Positions 9,606-18,442 of a DNA stretch of 64,000 nt are shown here, piece after piece; position 1 is the first letter of the stretch; each line of letters opens with the position of its first letter. The stretch lies in NCBI RefSeq assembly GCF_009709575.1, contig NZ_WIXO01000001.1, positions 124,001 to 188,000 of the forward strand. The letters run 5' to 3'. The position numbers were made by a program, and so were the translations under genes. This DNA is from Streptomyces taklimakanensis. Lineage in GTDB: Bacteria > Actinomycetota > Actinomycetes > Streptomycetales > Streptomycetaceae. Under the pieces are notes generated by a model. That model had not been told where the DNA came from. It did no database searches and worked only from the letters and a program-made list of their open reading frames with translations.

Positions 9606-10253
9606 ATGACCCAACTGTTGAGAGTCCAGAACTTCAACGTCTCGAGCGACGGCATCGGTGCCGGCGAGGGCCAGAGCGTGGAGAGGCCGTTCGGCGACGT
9701 CGACCGCCCCGAGAGGTTGTTCGCCTGGGCCGGTGCCACGGCGAGCTGGCCCGCGCGCACCGATCCCGGGGGGAGCCGGGGCCTCGACGACCACTTCACG
9801 CGGGACTACGCCCGCGACATCGGCGCCGAGATCATGGGCCGCAACAAGTTCGGGCCCCAGCGCGGGCCCTGGAGTGACCACGAGTGGCGCGGCTGGTGGG
9901 GTGACGAGCCCCCGTTCCGCACCCCGGTGTTCGTCATGACTCACCACGAGCGCCCTTCGTTCACGCTCTCCGACACCACGTTCCACTTCGTCGCCGGCGA
10001 CCCGGCCACGGTCCTGGAGCGGGCGCGGGAGGCGGCGCAGGGCAAGGACGTCCGGCTCGGCGGCGGGGTTACCACCATCCGAGAGTTCCTGGACGCCGAC
10101 CTCGTCGACACCATGCACGTGGCGGTCTCGCCGGTGAAGCTCGGGTCCGGGCTACGGCTCTGGGAGTCACCCGATGAGCTGCTCGACCGGTTCCACCTGG
10201 AGGTCGTGCCCAGCCCGAGTGGCGTGACGCACCACCTGTTCTGGCGAAGGTGA
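9606..10253 (+). CDS. Dihydrofolate reductase family protein (RibD C-terminal-like)
   Basis: The 215-residue protein fits the RibD_C/DHFR-like reductase family. It has an MGRNKFGPQRGPW segment, HFVAGDP, the nucleotide-binding GGGVTTIREFL, and a late LGSGLRLWE. Members reduce pterin- or pyrimidine-like substrates with NADPH, but most in actinomycetes have no known role. ATG 9606 follows GGGAGAAAC. It stands alone and converges on the ArsA-like gene. A second member of this family lies at 21347-21964. Confidence 0.8.
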   Translation: MTQLLRVQNFNVSSDGIGAGEGQSVERPFGDVDRPERLFAWAGATASWPARTDPGGSRGLDDHFTRDYARDIGAEIMGRNKFGPQRGPWSDHEWRGWWGDEPPFRTPVFVMTHHERPSFTLSDTTFHFVAGDPATVLERAREAAQGKDVRLGGGVTTIREFLDADLVDTMHVAVSPVKLGSGLRLWESPDELLDRFHLEVVPSPSGVTHHLFWRR

Positions 10254-10258
10254 CCGGA

Positions 10259-10317
10259 CCTCAGGGCCGGCCCCGGCTGGTCGTTGGCTGGTCGTTCCGC
10301 CTCCCGGGGCCCTGAGG
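10259..10317. terminator. Possible bidirectional terminator between convergent genes
   Basis: CCTCAGGGCC (10259-10268) pairs exactly with GGCCCTGAGG (10308-10317). The loop of 39 bases contains a repeated GGCTGGTCGTT. It lies between two convergent stop codons. The long loop and absence of a T-tract weaken the call. Confidence 0.4.
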
Positions 10318-10404
10318 CGGGCCGTCGCGTCGCGCCTCGGGCGGTCGGCCGGCGACGCAGGCGCCGACCCGGCGCGCGCCACGGCCGACGGGGAGTCCGG
10401 GATC

Positions 10405-11397
10405 TCAGGAAGGGGAGGGCCCGAGCCGGTCCGCCAGCACGGCGAGGGCCTCCGTGCCCACCAGGTCCCCCGGCAGCAGCGGCACGTCGAACAGGGGGAC
10501 GTCCGGGACCCGCTGCCGCAGCCGGGCGAGGTGTTCGTCCTCCTGCCGCCGGCGGCGGTCGAGCAGCTCACCGGCGTCCGCCGGGGAACGGCGGTTGGCG
10601 ACGAGTGCGGCCACGTCGACACCGAGGCCGGTGAGCTTCTCGTACACCTCCGTGGTCTCGGCGATCGGGAGCGGTTCGGCGGTCAGTACGAGCACGAATC
10701 CGGTCCGCGCCGGATCCGTCACCACCTCGCGCAGCCGGGAGAAGCGGTTGCGTCGGCGCAGCAGGACACGGCGCAGCTCGGCGTCGCGGTCGGTCTCCCC
10801 GCCGCCGCCGAGACCGCGCACCGCGGCGCCGAACCGTTCGGACCGGTCGCGGTTGGCGAGCAGGGCCTCGGTCCAGGAGGCGAGCTGCTCGGGCAGCGCG
10901 AGCAGCCGCAGCGTGTGGCCGGACGGCGCGGTGTCGAAGACGACCAGGTCGTAGGCCTCCTCCCCGAGTTCCACCGCCTCGGCGACCCGCTCCAACACCG
11001 CCGACTCGTGGGTGCCGGGCGCCTGCCGGGCCAGTTGAAGGTGCCGGGCGGCCGGTGCGTGCATCCGCTCGGGGAGCAGCCGTCGCATCGTCTCGGCGAC
11101 CGCGGACAGGTGCCGCTCGACCGTGCGCTCCGGATCGATCTCCAGCCCGTCGACGTGACCGACCGTCCCCGCCCCGGGGACGAGGTCCTCGGGGCCGGCG
11201 AGGCGCACGGGCTCGTCGCCCACGGGGCGGCCCCAGAGGTGGCCGAGGTTGTGGGCGGGGTCGGTGGAGACCAGCAGCACGCGGGCGCCCGACCGGGCAC
11301 GGCCGAGGGCGAGCGCCGCGGCGACGGACGTCTTGCCGACCCCGCCCTTGCCGCCGACGAAGACGGCCCTGCGCGAGGTGATGAGGTCTAGCAGCAC
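10405..11397 (-). CDS. ArsA-like anion-transporting/TRC40-type ATPase
   Basis: The 330-residue protein begins with a deviant Walker A motif (GGKGGVGKTS, about residues 15-24) and has the ArsA/Get3 signature DTAPSGHTLRLL near residue 155. It is a soluble P-loop ATPase of the ArsA/Get3 superfamily with a single nucleotide-binding half. Its GTG start overlaps the preceding small gene by 10 bp, so the two are probably translated together, downstream of a CstA-type transporter. No arsenic genes are present, so a role in handling a membrane or small partner protein is more likely than arsenite efflux. That role is inferred. Confidence 0.82.
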   Translation of the reverse strand: MLLDLITSRRAVFVGGKGGVGKTSVAAALALGRARSGARVLLVSTDPAHNLGHLWGRPVGDEPVRLAGPEDLVPGAGTVGHVDGLEIDPERTVERHLSAVAETMRRLLPERMHAPAARHLQLARQAPGTHESAVLERVAEAVELGEEAYDLVVFDTAPSGHTLRLLALPEQLASWTEALLANRDRSERFGAAVRGLGGGGETDRDAELRRVLLRRRNRFSRLREVVTDPARTGFVLVLTAEPLPIAETTEVYEKLTGLGVDVAALVANRRSPADAGELLDRRRRQEDEHLARLRQRVPDVPLFDVPLLPGDLVGTEALAVLADRLGPSPS

Positions 11398-11645
11398 CCG
11401 ACATGCTCCAGTGGCGAGCGGTCCATACCCATGCGACGGTGCCAGGCGTGGAAGTCCTCGTAGAGGGCGGGCATCAGTTCGACGGTGTAGTACGCCGCCG
11501 GGTCCGGTACGCCCAGTGCCTCCGCGAGGACCACCATCCGGAAGAGATCGTCCTCCTCGCGCCGGGCGCGGGCGAGGGTACGCCGGTAGGGGCCGGCGTA
11601 GAACTCCTCCAACCCGGCCCGGAGCGAGGCCCAGCGGGACGTCAC
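11388..11645 (-). CDS. Small CstA-associated protein ending in Cys-Cys (cory-CC-star-like)
   Basis: This 85-residue soluble protein ends in HVGCC immediately before the stop. The body is helical and charged (ARREEDDLFRMVVLAEALG; YEDFHAWHRRMGMD). It matches the small family called cory-CC-star, found next to CstA-type carriers and ArsA-like ATPases in actinobacteria. GTG 11645 overlaps the cstA stop as GTGA, and its own end overlaps the ATPase start. The terminal cysteine pair could bind metal or carry a modification; its function is not known to me. Confidence 0.75.
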   Translation of the reverse strand: MTSRWASLRAGLEEFYAGPYRRTLARARREEDDLFRMVVLAEALGVPDPAAYYTVELMPALYEDFHAWHRRMGMDRSPLEHVGCC

Positions 11646-13342
11646 CTCGCCGGCCCGACCTTCTCCGTCACATCGGCGTCGAGAGCCTCCGGCGGCTCCT
11701 GGGACGCCCGCCGCATCGCGACGACCGCCTCGAAGGCGACCCACAGGGCGGCGACGATGATGACGAGATCGATGCTCAGCAGCAGCCAGTCCCGGGCGTC
11801 GTAGAAGTCGCCGAGCTGCACGACCGCGGCCCAGAACGCCATGACGAACACGATCGCGAGCGGGATCAGCGCAGGCGCCGGATTGCGCCGCTTGCGGATC
11901 AGCATGACGGCGACGATGGACAGCGTCAGGGAGGCCAGCAGCTGGTTGCTGGTTCCGAACAGCGGCCAGATGCGGAGGCCTCCCTCGCCCCCGGCGCCCT
12001 GGCTGAAGGTGAGTCCCGCGCCGACGGCGAGCGTGATGAGGGTGCCGGCGACATTGCCGATCCTCACCTTCGCGACCTCGCCGGCCTCCTGGACGACGAA
12101 GCGCAGCAGACGCACGCCGGTGTCCATGGTGGTGGCGGCGAACAGGATCGCCATGGTGGCCAGGACCGTCGAACTCAGCGATACGGGCAGGCCCAGGCCG
12201 CTGTTGAGGATCGCGCCGCCGCCCGCGACGAACGCCGCGACGCCGCCCTCGCCGAAGGCGCTGTAGACGGCCTCCCAGTCGGCCAGGGTGCGGTAGCCCG
12301 CGGTGGCCGCGATGATCGCGCCGAGCGCGAGCAGGCCCTCGCCGACCGCGCCGAAGTAGCCGACGAAACGGGCGTCGGTCTCCTTGTCCAGCTGTTTCGA
12401 GCTGGTGCCGGAGGAGACCATGCCGTGGAAGCCGGAGATCGCGCCGCACGCGACGGTGACGAAGAGCAGCGGCACGAGATCCGGGGTGCCCGCGGGCACG
12501 GCGTCGTTGAAGGCCGGGGCGACGATCGTCGGAGCGCTCAGCAGCACCGAGACGAACAGGATGCCGAGCCCGACGAAGAGCTGGACGCCGTTGATGTAGT
12601 CACGGGGCTGGAGCAGCACCCACACGGGCAGCAGGGAGGCTATGCCGGCGTAGACGAAGAGGGCGACGATCCAGAAGGTCGCCGGGGACATGCCCAGGAT
12701 CGGGTCGGGCAGCTCCACCGGGACGGCGTCGCCCAGGAGGATCAGGCCGTAGAGCGCCGCGACGCCGACCACGGTGACCAGGCCGAGGCTCATCTTGTAG
12801 CGGTAGACCGCCTGGCCGATCAGCAGCGCCACCGCGACCGCGCCCCAGGCGGGGATCACTGCCGAGGGGGTGGAGATCAGCAGGTTCTTGATCACCACCG
12901 CGAAGGCCGCGACCACCATCAGGAGCAGCAGGAAGATCACGACGAGGAAGAGGTTGGCGCCCCGGCCGCCGATGTAGCGGCCGGAGAGCGTGCCGATCGA
13001 GCGGCCCTTGTTGCGCGCCGAGGCCCACAGGGCGCCCAGGTCGTGCATGCCCGCGAAGAAGATCGTGCCGAGGGTGACCCACAGGAAAGCGGGCAGCCAA
13101 CCCCAGATGACGGCGACCGCGGGGCCGACGATGGGCGCTGCGCCCGCGACCGAGGTGAAGTGGTGTCCCCACAGCACGAACTTGTTGGTCGGGACATAGT
13201 CCACGCCGTCCTGCAGTTCGTGCGCGGGTGTCCGGAAGGACGCGTCGAGCTTGTAGACCCGGTTGCCCAGGAATCTCGAGTACAGGACATATCCGCCCGC
13301 GAACATCGCGAGGCCGATCAGGAGCAGGGGAAGTGCGTTCAT
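11642..13342 (-). CDS. cstA: CstA-family transporter (carbon starvation / pyruvate-type)
   Basis: The 566-residue membrane protein has some 14-16 hydrophobic segments. It shows CstA hallmarks: YVPTNKFVLWGHHFTSVAGA, IVGPAVAVIWGWLP, and CGAISGFHGMVSSGTSSKQL. Family members import pyruvate or peptides under carbon limitation. It is shorter than the roughly 700-residue E. coli CstA and BtsT but keeps the core. The ATG at 13342 was chosen because the N-terminal helix MNALPLLLIGLAMFAGGYV starts there. Its stop overlaps the small gene that follows, and its ATG overlaps the stop of a small upstream frame. Confidence 0.9.
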   Translation of the reverse strand: MNALPLLLIGLAMFAGGYVLYSRFLGNRVYKLDASFRTPAHELQDGVDYVPTNKFVLWGHHFTSVAGAAPIVGPAVAVIWGWLPAFLWVTLGTIFFAGMHDLGALWASARNKGRSIGTLSGRYIGGRGANLFLVVIFLLLLMVVAAFAVVIKNLLISTPSAVIPAWGAVAVALLIGQAVYRYKMSLGLVTVVGVAALYGLILLGDAVPVELPDPILGMSPATFWIVALFVYAGIASLLPVWVLLQPRDYINGVQLFVGLGILFVSVLLSAPTIVAPAFNDAVPAGTPDLVPLLFVTVACGAISGFHGMVSSGTSSKQLDKETDARFVGYFGAVGEGLLALGAIIAATAGYRTLADWEAVYSAFGEGGVAAFVAGGGAILNSGLGLPVSLSSTVLATMAILFAATTMDTGVRLLRFVVQEAGEVAKVRIGNVAGTLITLAVGAGLTFSQGAGGEGGLRIWPLFGTSNQLLASLTLSIVAVMLIRKRRNPAPALIPLAIVFVMAFWAAVVQLGDFYDARDWLLLSIDLVIIVAALWVAFEAVVAMRRASQEPPEALDADVTEKVGPAR

Positions 13343-13701
13343 ACGAGAGGCCCTTTGAGGTCTGGAAGATGGGGTGCCGGTCCGCACGGGACGTGCGCCC
13401 GGCGGGCAGACAGCGGAGACGGTGTGACGCGGCCTTCCTTGGCCGGGGACAGGTCGGCGGCCGGGACGGGGAACCGGCTGCGTGCGCCCCCTCCCCACAG
13501 CTCGGCGGCGAATCCGGACGTGGTGCGCCGCGCCCGGATGGCGACTGTGCCGCAGCCCTCGGTGAGCGGCTCGCCGGGACGAAGTCCGGCCTCGGCCGCC
13601 TCGGGGGCACTGCTTCCGCCGTACACGCCGTGGTCGGTGCCGCCACCGACTCCGACCTCAGTGCCGGACCTACCGATGTTGACCGAAAACGCTCCCTTCA
13701 T
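13339..13701 (-). CDS. Hypothetical small protein preceding cstA
   Basis: This possible 120-residue protein starts at ATG 13701 and its TGA overlaps the cstA ATG as ATGA, the same spacing used by the genes downstream. I recognise no domain. It is rich in Gly, Ala, Pro and Arg, with a short Cys-containing stretch (RRAHVPCGPAPH). The overlap argues for translation coupled to cstA, but chance is possible in such GC-rich DNA. Alternatively, 13343-13701 is only the untranslated leader of cstA. Confidence 0.3.
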   Translation of the reverse strand: MKGAFSVNIGRSGTEVGVGGGTDHGVYGGSSAPEAAEAGLRPGEPLTEGCGTVAIRARRTTSGFAAELWGGGARSRFPVPAADLSPAKEGRVTPSPLSARRAHVPCGPAPHLPDLKGPLV

Positions 13702-13809
13702 AGTCCGCTCATGCTAAGCGACCGATCAGGCGATGAGGAGTCCCCGAAGACCGGTGACGACCGGCACACTGGGCGGGCACCGCACTCCCACCTCATTCCG
13801 TTTGCCTGG

Positions 13810-13838
13810 TTGACACACATCGGCCGTTTCAGTACAAG
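13810..13838 (+). promoter_or_regulatory. Orphan sigma-70-like promoter candidate
   Basis: TTGACA (13810-13815) is followed after 17 bp by TACAAG (13833-13838) in one of the less GC-rich spots of the region. It points right, towards the 3' end of the oppositely oriented glycosyltransferase gene, with no convincing gene in front of it. It might drive a non-coding or antisense transcript. The rest of 13702-13990 shows no gene. Confidence 0.25.
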
Positions 13839-13990
13839 GCGACCGTTTTCGCCACGTCGGGCAGCGTTCGCTCACGACCTCGGGAGGCGACCAGGGGCAC
13901 GGATGTGCCCGAATCGCCCACGCGTTTCGGCGGCGCCGGACGTGACGGAGAGCCTCGGGCCGCCCGGCACGGCAGCACGGCGACGCGGCT

Positions 13991-15205
13991 TCACCCGATG
14001 CTCCGTGAGCCGAGGTGGGCGAGCAGCGAAGCGGTGCCGTCCTCCGCGGCGATCCCGTGGGCGAGCTCGACCGCGCGGCGGTGGTGGGCCGGCTCGGACA
14101 GGCAGGCCGTGATCGCGTCGCCGAGGGCTTCGGCGGTGAGGTTCTGGAACGGCACAGGCCGAGGTGCGACTCCCAGCCGGTACAGCCGGGACGCCCAGAA
14201 CGGCTGGTCGGCCATGACGGGCACGGGCACGGCGGGAACGCCGGCCCGTAGCCCGGCCGCGGTGGTGCCCGCCCCGGCGTGGTGGACGACGGCGGCGGTG
14301 CGGGGGAACAGCCAGTCGTGCGGGACGTCGCCGACGGTCAGGATGTCGGCGCCGCGGCCGCTCAGACCGGCCCACCCCGCCTGCACCACCGCGCGCACGC
14401 CCGCCCGCTTCACCGCCGCGGTCACCAGTTCGCCGAGCCGCTCCCCCTGCCCCGGCGCCATGCTGCCGAACCCGATGAACACCGGAGGCGGACCGGCCTG
14501 GAGGAAGTCGGCCAGTTCGGCCGGGGGGCGCCGGCCGGCCGGTCGCGCGGGCCACCAGTAGCCCGTCACTTCGGCCCAGGACGGCCAGTCCTCGGGGCGC
14601 GGCACCACCAGCGGGCTGAAGCCGTGGAAGACCGGTCGGACGTCCACCGGCGCCGAGGGCACGTCGGCGGGCAGCCCGAGGCGGGCGCGCAGCCGGGGGA
14701 CGGCGCTCGCGAAGACCCCTTCCGCGCGCCTGAGCACATCCCGGCCCGCGGCGAGGTTGCCCTCCGGCCCCAGGTCCTCGGTGCTCCGGGCGTTGGGCAG
14801 CGGGAACCGTCCGGTGGCGAAGGACGGTACGAGGTAGGTGCCGATGACGGGGACACCGAGCGCTTCACCGGCCGCCCGGCTGAGCGGTGCCGGGCCGAAG
14901 GCGGTGAGCAGCAGGTCGGCTCCGCCCGCCACGGCCTTCGCCACCCCATCGGCGAGCCCGTCCGCGTACGCCCTCGTCAGCGCCCGGGCCTCCTCCCGTG
15001 ACGCTGCCCGGGCCCAGTCCCGGATCAGCCCCCGCGGGTCCCCCGGCATCGGCCGGTAGTCGAGACCGCACTCGCCGACGAGTGCCTCGAAGGACGGGTG
15101 AGCGGTCACGGCGACCCGGTGGCCCGCCTCCAGCAGGCGTTGCCCCAGGCCCGTGTAGGGCGCGACGTCTCCCCGTGAACCGGCGGTGACGATCAGGATT
15201 CGCAT
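13991..15205 (-). CDS. GT1-family glycosyltransferase (UGT/MGT type)
   Basis: The 404-residue protein starts MRILIVTAGSRGDVAPY, the N-terminal Rossmann fold of antibiotic and sterol glycosyltransferases. It carries the donor-binding C-terminal segment HHAGAGTTAAGLRAGVP followed by PVMADQPFWA. These enzymes transfer a sugar from a nucleotide sugar to a small lipophilic acceptor. The gene diverges from the EctC-like/AMP-ligase operon with a 262-bp shared intergenic region, so it may decorate that operon's product. This link is inferred from position only. Confidence 0.88.
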   Translation of the reverse strand: MRILIVTAGSRGDVAPYTGLGQRLLEAGHRVAVTAHPSFEALVGECGLDYRPMPGDPRGLIRDWARAASREEARALTRAYADGLADGVAKAVAGGADLLLTAFGPAPLSRAAGEALGVPVIGTYLVPSFATGRFPLPNARSTEDLGPEGNLAAGRDVLRRAEGVFASAVPRLRARLGLPADVPSAPVDVRPVFHGFSPLVVPRPEDWPSWAEVTGYWWPARPAGRRPPAELADFLQAGPPPVFIGFGSMAPGQGERLGELVTAAVKRAGVRAVVQAGWAGLSGRGADILTVGDVPHDWLFPRTAAVVHHAGAGTTAAGLRAGVPAVPVPVMADQPFWASRLYRLGVAPRPVPFQNLTAEALGDAITACLSEPAHHRRAVELAHGIAAEDGTASLLAHLGSRSIG

Positions 15206-15467
15206 GGAGCGATTCTCCTCGGCACATGCCCGCCGGCCGCCGTCGCCCGCCCATCCTCGGACACGCGAGGGACCGCTCCCCCGGGCGGGCGGGGTGCACC
15301 TCCCCTTCGGCCCCTGCCTCCGGCTGACGCCTTGAGCCGCCCGGACGCCCCTCGCGCATACGGCGTCTTCGCGCCACCGAATTGACGAGATATCCGCTGC
15401 CAGGCTGGAGCAAACGCTTCCTACAGTGATCGCTGCCCGCGTGGGCCAAGGCGCTGGAGGGAGCCTC

Positions 15468-15854
15468 ATGCCGATCCGCTCACTGGACGAACCGACCGAT
15501 TCCCGGTACGAGGCCGACCGGGGCAACGGCACCGGCGTTCGCCTCCTCACCGCCGTGGACGGTATGGGTTTCACCGTGTGCCACCCGGTGGTCCGGGCGG
15601 GCACCTCCTCGTTCCCGGAATACCGTTCGCACCCGGAGGCCCGCTTCCGCCTGTCCGGGTCCGGGGAGATCACGGACCCGGCGGGCAACGGCCACCGGAT
15701 CACCCCGGGGGTGCTCTACGCGCTCGACCAGCACGACCGACACCGGCTGCGCGCGGACCCGGACGGTGACATGACACCGCTCGGCATCTTCGATCCACCG
15801 CTGCGGGGCACGGAACGCCACACGCTCCACCGTGAGAAGGCGTCGTCCTACTGA
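15468..15854 (+). CDS. Ectoine synthase-like cupin (EctC homologue), solitary
   Basis: The 128-residue protein aligns along its full length with EctC. It has DDGMGF-like VDGMGF, YRSHPEARFRLSGSGEI and the strong EctC signature YALDQHDRHRLRA. The iron ligands of ectoine synthase (Glu57, Tyr84, His92 in the Paenibacillus lautus enzyme) fall at the same numbers here. The tryptophan expected near residue 21 is glycine (GNGTG), so the substrate pocket may differ. ATG 15468 follows GGAGGGAG. No ectA, ectB or ectD lies nearby. Its stop overlaps the start of the AMP-ligase gene (TGATG), so a cyclisation step in that pathway is more likely than osmolyte synthesis. Confidence 0.85.
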   Translation: MPIRSLDEPTDSRYEADRGNGTGVRLLTAVDGMGFTVCHPVVRAGTSSFPEYRSHPEARFRLSGSGEITDPAGNGHRITPGVLYALDQHDRHRLRADPDGDMTPLGIFDPPLRGTERHTLHREKASSY

Positions 15855-18442
15855 TGGGCGGCCCCGCGCGCCGCGGCGCTCCCGGCACCACCGGACACGG
15901 CTCGCACCTCACCGGGCTGTTCGAGGCGAACGCGGCGCGGCACCCCGCACGCGCCGCCGTGACCCTGGACGGCGCCACCGTCTCCTACGGGACGCTGAAC
16001 GAGCTCGCCGACTCGTACGCGGCCCGGTTCCTCGGCCTCGGCCTCGGCGCGGGCGACCGCGCGGTGGTGTACGCGGACCTGTCCCTCGACGCCGTCGCGG
16101 CAGCCCTCGGGATCCTCAAGGCGGGCGGCTGCCTGGTCACCACGCACCCGACGTTCTCGCGGGGCAAGCTGGTCCGCCAGATCCGCGCCTGCGACGCCAC
16201 CGCCCTGGTCACCGACCGGGCCGGGGCCCTGGGCGACCTCTTCGCCGACACCGGTCTGGCCGCCGTGCTCCCGCTGGGCGCCGGCGAGCCGCCGGGCGCC
16301 CCGACCCCACGACCGTACCCGCTCGGGCGCCCCAGGAAGGGTCCGGGCATACCGGTCGTGGGCCCGCCCGCCGCCGTCTTCTACACATCGGGCTCCACCT
16401 CCTCACCGAAGGGCGTGACGATCGGCCACCGCACCATGACAGCGGCCTTCGAGGCGGTCACCTCCTCACTCGGCCACACGGCCGACGACGTGGTGCTGAG
16501 CTGCACGCCCATCGGCTCCGACTTCGGCTTCTACAACGTCGTGATGCCGCTGGCCTTCGGCGGCCGGGTGGTGCTGCTGCGCGGGCTCACCGCGTCCGCG
16601 CGGGAGGTGTGGGACACGATCGGCGAGGAAGGCGTCACCGCCGTCCACGGCTTCCCCTCCCTGCTCGCCCACCTGTGCCGCGCAGACGGTCTCGGCCGGC
16701 GCCCGTACCCGTCCCTGCGGCTGCTGGCCAGCACCGGGCAGCGCCTCCCGGCGGAGCACATCAGGACACTGCGTGAGGCGCTCCCCGACGTGCCGATCCA
16801 CTCGATGTACGGGCTCACCGAGTGCAAACGCGTGTGCGCCCTGCCGCCGGAGGAGATCGACCGCCGTCCCGGCTCCGTCGGCAGGCCCGTCCCCGGCGTG
16901 CGCGCCTACCTCGTGGACGACACCGGCGCTCTCGTCGAGGAACCCGGCGTGTCCGGCGAACTGGTGGTCGCGGGCGACCAGGTGATGCAGGGCTACTGGG
17001 GCGACCCCGAGCTGACCGGCCGGGTCCTGCGCACCGGCCTGTTCGGTGAGGACAGGGTGCTGTTCACGGGCGACCTGTTCGTCCGGGACGAGGACGGCTT
17101 CCTGCACTGGACCGCCCGCCGGGACGACACCTTCGGCCGATCGATGTTCAAGGTGAACCCGCACGAGGTCGAGGCGCGGCTCAGGCAGCATCCGCTGGTA
17201 GCCGACGCCGCCGTGGTGCCGGTGCCCGACGAGGAGGCGGGCGAAGTGCCCGCGGCCTGTGTCGTGCCTCGTGACAATCGCCTGCCCGACGCCGAGGAAC
17301 TGCGCCGCCACTGCGCCGAAAGCCTCGACTGGCACATGGTGCCCGCGTTCGTGTTCCTCCGCGATGAGCTTCCGCGCACCGAGTCCGGCAAGACCGACCG
17401 GCGGGCCCTGCGGCAGGCACTCACCGAGCCGGCCCCCGAACCCGCCGACGACGGTCCCCGCGCGTACGTGGCGTCGTCCTCGATGGCCGGCCTCGCCGAC
17501 CGCTTCGACGCGATCGCGACCGGGCGGGACCAGGTGCCACGCGTACCGGTGCGCTCCACGATCCGCGACGCCGTCCCCGACCGCCTCCTGCTGGACTACC
17601 AGGACGCCATGGTGGAGCGCTCCGGTCCGCTCTTCCGGCACTTCCTGGCCAGCGTGCCCGGTGTCCTGGAGGAGCTGTCCCGGGTCGGTGTCGCGCTGGT
17701 CCGCCTGGCCGCGCGCCGCGCCCAGCGCGACGGGCGCGGCCTGACCTTCTACGAGGCGGACGCGTTCGACGGCAGCAACGGACGCACCCTGGCGGCCTTC
17801 GCCGACGGCCGTGTCACCACCCTGACCAGCTCGCCCAACCGGGCCAACGAGCAGTGGTTCCGCACCTGGGCGGACCCGGCCCGCTCCCGCTACTTCCCCG
17901 ATTCGCTGTTCCACCTCGACCGCGCCGGGCTGCGGGCGGTCCCGGAGTACGCGCCGTTCCGCGACGGCTTCGACGTGGTGTACGAGACGGCCGCGTTCCA
18001 GTTCTACGGCAAGGACCGTGCCGCGCAGATCGCACATCTCACCGAGGTGCTCAGGCCCGGCGGCCTGGCGTTCTTCCTGGAGAAGCTGAACCACCCCGAC
18101 CCGCTGGAGTACGAGCGCCGGGAACAGGTCAAGGACAGGGTGCACAAGGCCCGTTACTTCCCTCCCGAGGAGATCGAGCGCAAACGGCAGGAGATGCTGA
18201 CGCGGATGGTGGACGGTCAGGTGGAGTTCGACGACCTGGTGGGGGCGCTCGGCGACCGCTTCGCCCACGTCCACCTCCTGTGGAACGGAACCAACTTCTA
18301 CGAGTTCGTGGCGTGTGACGACGCCGGGGTGCTCGCGGAGTTCCTGGAGCTGGCGGGGGAGCCGCTCGTCCCGGACGGCTTCTGCTTCGAGGACCCGGTC
18401 GTGCGCCGGGTCGGCGGGCACGGCGGGGCGGGGCCGCGGTGA
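15854..18442 (+). CDS. AMP-dependent ligase fused to a SAM-methyltransferase-like domain
   Basis: The protein has 862 residues. Residues about 15-525 form an adenylate-forming enzyme: phosphate loop YTSGSTSSPKGVT (about 177-189), YGLTECKRV, TGD in the hinge region, and the terminal catalytic lysine in PRTESGKTDRRAL. Residues about 560-855 resemble a class I methyltransferase: TFYEADAFDGSNGRTLA in the motif I position, then FDVVYETAAFQFYG and LTEVLRPGGLAFFLEK. I see no phosphopantetheine Ser motif between or after them, so the acyl-AMP must go to CoA, an amine or a separate carrier. It is translationally coupled on both sides. Confidence 0.82.
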   Translation: MGGPARRGAPGTTGHGSHLTGLFEANAARHPARAAVTLDGATVSYGTLNELADSYAARFLGLGLGAGDRAVVYADLSLDAVAAALGILKAGGCLVTTHPTFSRGKLVRQIRACDATALVTDRAGALGDLFADTGLAAVLPLGAGEPPGAPTPRPYPLGRPRKGPGIPVVGPPAAVFYTSGSTSSPKGVTIGHRTMTAAFEAVTSSLGHTADDVVLSCTPIGSDFGFYNVVMPLAFGGRVVLLRGLTASAREVWDTIGEEGVTAVHGFPSLLAHLCRADGLGRRPYPSLRLLASTGQRLPAEHIRTLREALPDVPIHSMYGLTECKRVCALPPEEIDRRPGSVGRPVPGVRAYLVDDTGALVEEPGVSGELVVAGDQVMQGYWGDPELTGRVLRTGLFGEDRVLFTGDLFVRDEDGFLHWTARRDDTFGRSMFKVNPHEVEARLRQHPLVADAAVVPVPDEEAGEVPAACVVPRDNRLPDAEELRRHCAESLDWHMVPAFVFLRDELPRTESGKTDRRALRQALTEPAPEPADDGPRAYVASSSMAGLADRFDAIATGRDQVPRVPVRSTIRDAVPDRLLLDYQDAMVERSGPLFRHFLASVPGVLEELSRVGVALVRLAARRAQRDGRGLTFYEADAFDGSNGRTLAAFADGRVTTLTSSPNRANEQWFRTWADPARSRYFPDSLFHLDRAGLRAVPEYAPFRDGFDVVYETAAFQFYGKDRAAQIAHLTEVLRPGGLAFFLEKLNHPDPLEYERREQVKDRVHKARYFPPEEIERKRQEMLTRMVDGQVEFDDLVGALGDRFAHVHLLWNGTNFYEFVACDDAGVLAEFLELAGEPLVPDGFCFEDPVVRRVGGHGGAGPR

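Noticed and set aside
10405..11397. Arsenic resistance ATPase (arsA)
   Set aside because: No arsB, arsC, arsD or arsR gene is nearby. The operon context is a CstA-type carrier and a small protein.
15468..15854. Ectoine biosynthesis operon
   Set aside because: Only an EctC-like protein is present. No ectA, ectB or ectD genes flank it, and its neighbours are a ligase and an oxygenase.
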